Below are positions 60,341 to 64,000 of a stretch of DNA of 64,000 nt, in pieces. The position numbers and the translations under genes are program-made. This DNA is from Opitutus sp. (GTDB lineage Bacteria; Verrucomicrobiota; Verrucomicrobiia; Opitutales; Opitutaceae), in NCBI GenBank assembly GCA_013821985.1, contig PNJQ01000008.1:1-64000 (forward strand), written 5' to 3'. The notes beneath the pieces are model-generated. The model was not told the origin of the DNA. It ran no database searches and was given only the letters and a program-made list of their open reading frames with translations. Position 1 is the stretch's first letter; each line of letters opens with the position of its first letter.

Positions 60341-61145
60341 GGTTGTTCTCCAGTTGTTTGAAACGCGGATTCTTAAGGTCGATGACGGGAGTCAGAAAGT
60401 CGGCGATCTGTGGATCGGTGGGATTGCGGAAATCGGCTTTGAGGCCGGTCGCGCGGATTTTGCCGTCCATGATGATGGCAATGCGGTCCGCGATGTTGAC
60501 GGCGAGATCGCGATCGTGCGTGACGACGATGCTCGTGACCGCGGTTTGCTCGCGCAGGGTCGCGATGATTTCGCTGATCGTGGCGCCCATCACGGGGTCG
60601 AGTTCGGAAGTCGGCTCGTCGTAGAGGAGGAGTTGCGGCTCCATCACGAGGGCGCGCGCGATGGCGACGCGCTTTTTCATGCCGCCGGAAAGTTCCGAGG
60701 GGAATTTTTGCGCGGCCTTCTCGAGCGAGAGGATGGAGAGCGCGTGCATCACGCGCTCACGGATGCCCGCCTCGTTGCATTGGCGGTGTTCGCGCGGGTA
60801 GAGCGCGAGGTTGTCATAGACCGTGAGCGAGTTGAAGAGCGCGCCGGCCTGAAACACGAGCGCGAGGTGAACCTTGTCGCGCGTGGCGGGATCGGCGGCG
60901 TCGAAGTCGCCAATGCGCACGCTGCCGCTCGTGGCGGTTTCGAGTCCCGCGATGTGTTTCAGGAGGACGCTTTTGCCCGAGCCGCTCGGGCCCATGAGGC
61001 AGAAGATTTCGCCCGGCTTCACCTCGAGGCTGACGTCCTTCAGAACGGTGGCGGAGCCGAATTTCTTCGTGAGGTTCGTCACCGTGACGCCGAAGGTTTT
61101 TTCGGCAAACGGCGTCGCGCTAAACTGAGTGGAGGTGGTGGGCAT
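60333..61145 (-). CDS. MlaF-like ABC transporter ATP-binding protein
   Basis: 270 residues. Walker A GPSGSGKSVLLKHIAG, Q-loop LVFQAGALFNSLTV, signature ELSGGMKKRVAIARAL, Walker B LLLYDEPTSELDPVMG and the H-loop THDRD. The pattern SGGMKKR is typical of the MlaF type. It works with the permease encoded upstream (6-bp gap) and the MCE protein downstream. Confidence 0.94.
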   Translation of the reverse strand: MPTTSTQFSATPFAEKTFGVTVTNLTKKFGSATVLKDVSLEVKPGEIFCLMGPSGSGKSVLLKHIAGLETATSGSVRIGDFDAADPATRDKVHLALVFQAGALFNSLTVYDNLALYPREHRQCNEAGIRERVMHALSILSLEKAAQKFPSELSGGMKKRVAIARALVMEPQLLLYDEPTSELDPVMGATISEIIATLREQTAVTSIVVTHDRDLAVNIADRIAIIMDGKIRATGLKADFRNPTDPQIADFLTPVIDLKNPRFKQLENNHE

Positions 61146-61151
61146 GACGGT

Positions 61152-61904
61152 TCAGAGCAGCGCCTTCGTGACGAAGTAATCGAGCACGAGAATCAGGATG
61201 AGCGAAGTGACAACCGCCTTCGTGACGGAGAGGCCGATCTCGCGCGGGCCGCCGCGGGTGTTGAGGCCGATGTAGCAGCACACGAGCACGATCACGAAAC
61301 CGAAGACTTCGGCCTTCAGGACGCCGTCCATGATGTCCTTCCAGTCCATGTAGCGCTTGAGCGCCGCGAAGTAGGCCTCGCTGTCGACGGAGATGAAGTG
61401 CGTGTATTGGCAAATCAGCGCGCCGCCATACCAGCCGCACAGGTTGGCGACGATGGTAAGGACGGGCATCATCACGAGCACCGCGGCGAGGCGCGGCAGC
61501 ACGAGCATGCGCTCCGGCGGAATGTTCATTGTCACGAGCGCGTCGATTTCCTGGTAAACCTTCATCGAGGCCAGTTCGGCCGTGATCGCGGAGCCGACGC
61601 GGCCGGCGATGAGAATGGCGACCATGACCGGGCCAAGTTCGCGCGACATCGACAGGCCGACGAGCGTGCCGATGAACTGTTTCGCGCCGAAATTCTCCAT
61701 CGAGTAGCCGCTCTGTAACGCGAGCACGCTGCCGATGAAGAAGCTCAGGATCGTGACAATCGGCAGCGAGGTGTAGCCGATCATGAAGCATTGCTCGATG
61801 AAGCGCGCGAACTGGCGCGGCAGCGTCGGGGTGAATTTCGCGGTGCGGGTCAGCAGCAGCACGACACCGCCGATGTGGCCGATGACGAGGGTGAGTTGTT
61901 TCAT
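61152..61904 (-). CDS. MlaE-like ABC transporter permease
   Basis: 250 residues with five to six membrane helices. MlaE marks: FIEQCFMIGYTSLPIVTILS, GLSMSRELGPVMVAILIAGR, GSAITAELASMKVYQEIDAL (the coupling helix) and a C-terminal VTKAVVTSLILILVLDYFVT. The start overlaps the stop of the upstream WPLF-repeat gene (ATGA at 61901-61904). Confidence 0.92.
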   Translation of the reverse strand: MKQLTLVIGHIGGVVLLLTRTAKFTPTLPRQFARFIEQCFMIGYTSLPIVTILSFFIGSVLALQSGYSMENFGAKQFIGTLVGLSMSRELGPVMVAILIAGRVGSAITAELASMKVYQEIDALVTMNIPPERMLVLPRLAAVLVMMPVLTIVANLCGWYGGALICQYTHFISVDSEAYFAALKRYMDWKDIMDGVLKAEVFGFVIVLVCCYIGLNTRGGPREIGLSVTKAVVTSLILILVLDYFVTKALL

Positions 61905-63385
61905 GGGGACGCGGCCCGATGGCCGTGGTTAGCAGAGGTGCGGCGAAAATCGAACAGGGAAAAGCGCCAGCGCGCCTCGCCCGCCTCGCGGCGCCAGCTC
62001 AACAGCCCGCTGCCGAGCGCGACGCGCGAGGCGCCACCGGCGGTCCGCGTGCTGAAGAGCGGGCCGAGATGAAACTCGCGTTCGGTCGGCGTGCGGGTGC
62101 GGCTGACGAGGCTCCAAAGGAAGCTCCAGCGCACGTCATCGGGTGCACGCCGGTCGTGGCGGAAGATGGCGAAGAGCGGCGAGTAGAGCTGGCGGATCGG
62201 TTCGTTGTGCGGAAAGAACACTTCGAGCGGGCTCAGCAGTTGGAACTGGCGCCGGCCGGCGCCGTTGTCCCACACGCTGAGCAACGGCCAGAGGTGCTTC
62301 TTGTAGGCGGGCGCAGCGGATGGATTCGCGAGGCTGCGCTGCTCGTGCGACCAATAGAGGAAATAGAGGAATTGGTTGCGCTCGTGCGCGACGGCCGGGT
62401 CCTGCCACTCGGCGTGGCGCACGAGCGGGAAGAGCAGCCAGGTCTTGTCGTAACCCTTTACGACGGAGTTCGTGTAGAACGGCGCCCAGCGGTTCACGTG
62501 GCGCTCGTCGCCGCGACCCTGCACGAAGAGGGGCCAGAAGTAGCGCGTTTCACGGTAACGCTTGGGCTGAACCCGGTCGCTGTAACCGAAGAAGGGCCAG
62601 AGGTAATTCTCGTCGATGTAGCCCGGCCCGGTGTCGCGGGTGTAGAACGGCAGGAACCCGAACTTCACGTCGGGCGTCGGCTCGGAAAGGTTTTTCTCCT
62701 GTTTGTAGATCAGCGGCCAGAGGTAGAATTGTTCGCGGTAATCGCCGTCGCGTCCGCGTTGGCCAAACAACGGCCAGAATTCGAAGCCGCGATGTCCGGC
62801 CCCATCGATCTGCCGGATAAACGGCCACGGCGTGTAGCGCGTGTGCCGTCCCTTGGCCTGCGTGTGGAAGTAGAGGGGGAAGATCGTCCAGTTCAGCTCT
62901 TCCTTGCCGAAGCGGTGCTTGATCGTGCCCGCGATGGGCAGCAACGCGCGGTAGCTCGTCGCCGGATCGCCGGTGTCGCGCGAAAAATAAAACGGCCAGA
63001 CGTCGAAGCCGTGTTGCGGCACACCGTGGCCGTCCACGCTGCGGCGGTTGTTGATCACCTGGAAAAACGTGAAGAAGGAATAGTCGCCGTCGCGTTGCCA
63101 GCTCAGCAACGGGTAGAACAGATGCGCCGAAATTTTTTCGCCCTTGGCTTGATGGAGAAAGATCGGACGCCACGCTTTTTGCACGCTACCGTCCGCGCCG
63201 CGTTTTTCCACGATCAGCGGACCGAGGGTCTGGCTGGCGGTGACTTCGCCGGTGCGCTCGTCCTCGATTTCCACGCGCAACGGCCAGAAATTCCGTTCGG
63301 CCGCGGCTGCGCCGACCGCGAGGGCAGCCCCGAGGAGCAGCCAGACGGAAAGTCGGGAGATTAGGCTTGGTGGCAGGTCAGGCAT
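61901..63385 (-). CDS. WPLF-repeat secreted protein, first gene of the Mla-type operon
   Basis: 494 residues with a signal peptide (LSVWLLLGAALAVGAAAA). The mature protein carries about eighteen short units of the form aromatic/hydrophobic-(W/S/x)-P-(L/F)-hydrophobic, spaced roughly 15-40 residues apart: FYPLLSW, VWPFYFS, IFPLYFH, FWPLFGQ, LWPLIYK, FLPFYTR, LWPFFGY, FWPLFVQ, LFPLVRH, LWPLLSV, LGPLFST and others. Between them are charged turns (GRDGDYREQ, DTGPGYIDE). This suggests a repeated beta-hairpin fold such as an outer-membrane barrel or a propeller. It is translationally coupled to mlaE by a 4-bp overlap, so it probably works with lipid transport, possibly as the outer-membrane end. 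No known family was recognised. Confidence 0.75.
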   Translation of the reverse strand: MPDLPPSLISRLSVWLLLGAALAVGAAAAERNFWPLRVEIEDERTGEVTASQTLGPLIVEKRGADGSVQKAWRPIFLHQAKGEKISAHLFYPLLSWQRDGDYSFFTFFQVINNRRSVDGHGVPQHGFDVWPFYFSRDTGDPATSYRALLPIAGTIKHRFGKEELNWTIFPLYFHTQAKGRHTRYTPWPFIRQIDGAGHRGFEFWPLFGQRGRDGDYREQFYLWPLIYKQEKNLSEPTPDVKFGFLPFYTRDTGPGYIDENYLWPFFGYSDRVQPKRYRETRYFWPLFVQGRGDERHVNRWAPFYTNSVVKGYDKTWLLFPLVRHAEWQDPAVAHERNQFLYFLYWSHEQRSLANPSAAPAYKKHLWPLLSVWDNGAGRRQFQLLSPLEVFFPHNEPIRQLYSPLFAIFRHDRRAPDDVRWSFLWSLVSRTRTPTEREFHLGPLFSTRTAGGASRVALGSGLLSWRREAGEARWRFSLFDFRRTSANHGHRAASP

Positions 63386-63554
63386 TGCCTTTGCACGGCG
63401 CGGAGCCAGTTAGGTGATGACTCCGCTCGAACGGTCAGACGTAAATCCGGGTCGTTTGGGGCGCAATCAGTATGTTTCAACCCGTGAGAGCAGAAAGTGT
63501 TCCGCCGCATGCGGCTTGGCGCACCGAATTCGGCACCGCGCCGCACCTCGCGCT

Positions 63555-64000
63555 ATGCGCATAACTGGCGGACAGGCGAGGGGGATACCACTGACTCTGC
63601 CGAAGGGAGACGCGGTGCGGCCCGCCACGGATGCGATGCGGCAGGCGGTGTTTTCCAGCCTTGCCAGCCGCGTGCCCGGCGCGCGCTTTCTGGATCTTTT
63701 CGCGGGCAGTGGCGCCTACGGGCTCGAGGCATTGAGTCGCGGGGCCGCCGGCGGCGTGTTCGTGGAACGCAACGCGAAGACGGTGGCGTTTATCCGTCAG
63801 AACATTGAAGCCGTGTGCAAATCGCTGACGCGCGACACCCACGACCTCACGGTCATCACCGCGGACGCCACCACGGTGCCGCTCGCCGGCACCGCCGCGC
63901 CGCACCTCGTTTTCGTCGATCCGCCGTATGACGTAATTGAGGAGCTTGCGCCGAAAATTTTCGGCCGGCTCATCGAGGTGCTCGCGGCCGTGAAGGATCC
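63555..64000 (+). CDS. rsmD: 16S rRNA (guanine(966)-N2)-methyltransferase RsmD, partial
   Basis: The frame from the ATG at 63555 stays open to the window end, giving 148 residues. It begins MRITGGQARGIPLTLPKG, has the Rossmann SAM loop LDLFAGSGAYGLEALSRGA and the catalytic motif FVDPPYDVIEELAPKIF. RsmD methylates G966 of 16S rRNA. The end is missing because the window stops; nothing indicates a defect. It is divergent from the Mla operon with a 169-bp gap. Confidence 0.9.
   Translation, partial: MRITGGQARGIPLTLPKGDAVRPATDAMRQAVFSSLASRVPGARFLDLFAGSGAYGLEALSRGAAGGVFVERNAKTVAFIRQNIEAVCKSLTRDTHDLTVITADATTVPLAGTAAPHLVFVDPPYDVIEELAPKIFGRLIEVLAAVKD

Noticed and set aside
60237-61718. Long plus-strand open frame opposite the Mla genes
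   Set aside because: Rich in His, Asp and Arg with no motifs; the minus strand encodes clear MlaD, MlaF and MlaE.
1-64000. CRISPR arrays, tRNA or rRNA genes
   Set aside because: No regularly spaced direct repeats and no tRNA-like T-arm or acceptor pattern were seen; repeats here are palindromes at irregular positions.

Overview
The window is high-GC bacterial DNA, densely coded on both strands. Large TonB-dependent receptors, a FecI/FecR-type regulatory pair, orphan TonB-like proteins, an ADOP-type permease and many short intergenic palindromes suggest a Gram-negative of the Verrucomicrobia, probably near Opitutaceae. That placement is inferred from gene content; no rRNA or tRNA gene is visible to test it.

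Layout. 1-1.5 kb: start of a copper nitrite reductase gene (nirK/aniA class) and a YwiC-like membrane protein, each behind an FNR/Dnr-type box with the same spacing to a -10 element. 1.7-2.5 kb: phenylalanine 4-hydroxylase. 2.7-5.2 kb: three overlapping pilin-like genes. 5.3-14.2 kb: cell envelope genes, an ECF sigma/FecR/TonB-receptor operon, a secreted zinc protease and a PAS-LuxR regulator. 14.4-23.1 kb: hppD, hmgA, a flavin-reductase-like gene, a thiolase, a dehydratase/ornithine-cyclodeaminase-like pair and a fused 3-oxoacid CoA-transferase. With phhA these cover much of Phe/Tyr breakdown to acetyl-CoA; the aminotransferase, maleylacetoacetate isomerase and fumarylacetoacetase are not in the window. 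23.1-24.8 kb: an AT-richer gene and a gene graveyard. 24.8-29.7 kb: M13 peptidase, 2-hydroxyacid dehydrogenase, amidohydrolase.

29.9-33.3 kb holds the most striking system: a 75-residue secreted peptide with three KDGCKG-type repeats, an MNIO (DUF692) enzyme, a DUF2063 partner and, beyond an inserted antisense response-regulator gene, a DoxX protein. This is the layout of a bufferin/HvfA-like modified metal-binding peptide operon.

33.3-41.6 kb: a GYF-domain membrane protein, RsgA, two related TonB-like proteins (the second behind a textbook sigma-54 promoter), a frameshifted gene, YhbY, a GH3-family protein and an RluA-type enzyme. 41.9-47.5 kb: a fused beta-oxidation enzyme and an E1alpha-E1beta-lipoyl-E2 protein carrying two copies of a mobile palindrome translated in frame inside its linkers. 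47.6-58 kb: ADOP permease, LytS/LytTR two-component system and two TonB-dependent receptors. 58-63.4 kb: acetyltransferase, ACT protein and an Mla-type lipid transport operon led by an unusual WPLF-repeat secreted protein. The window ends inside rsmD.

A recurrent theme is the number of distinct imperfect palindromes between genes. One family (GGTGGGAGGGGCTT... arms) occurs four times, twice inside a gene.
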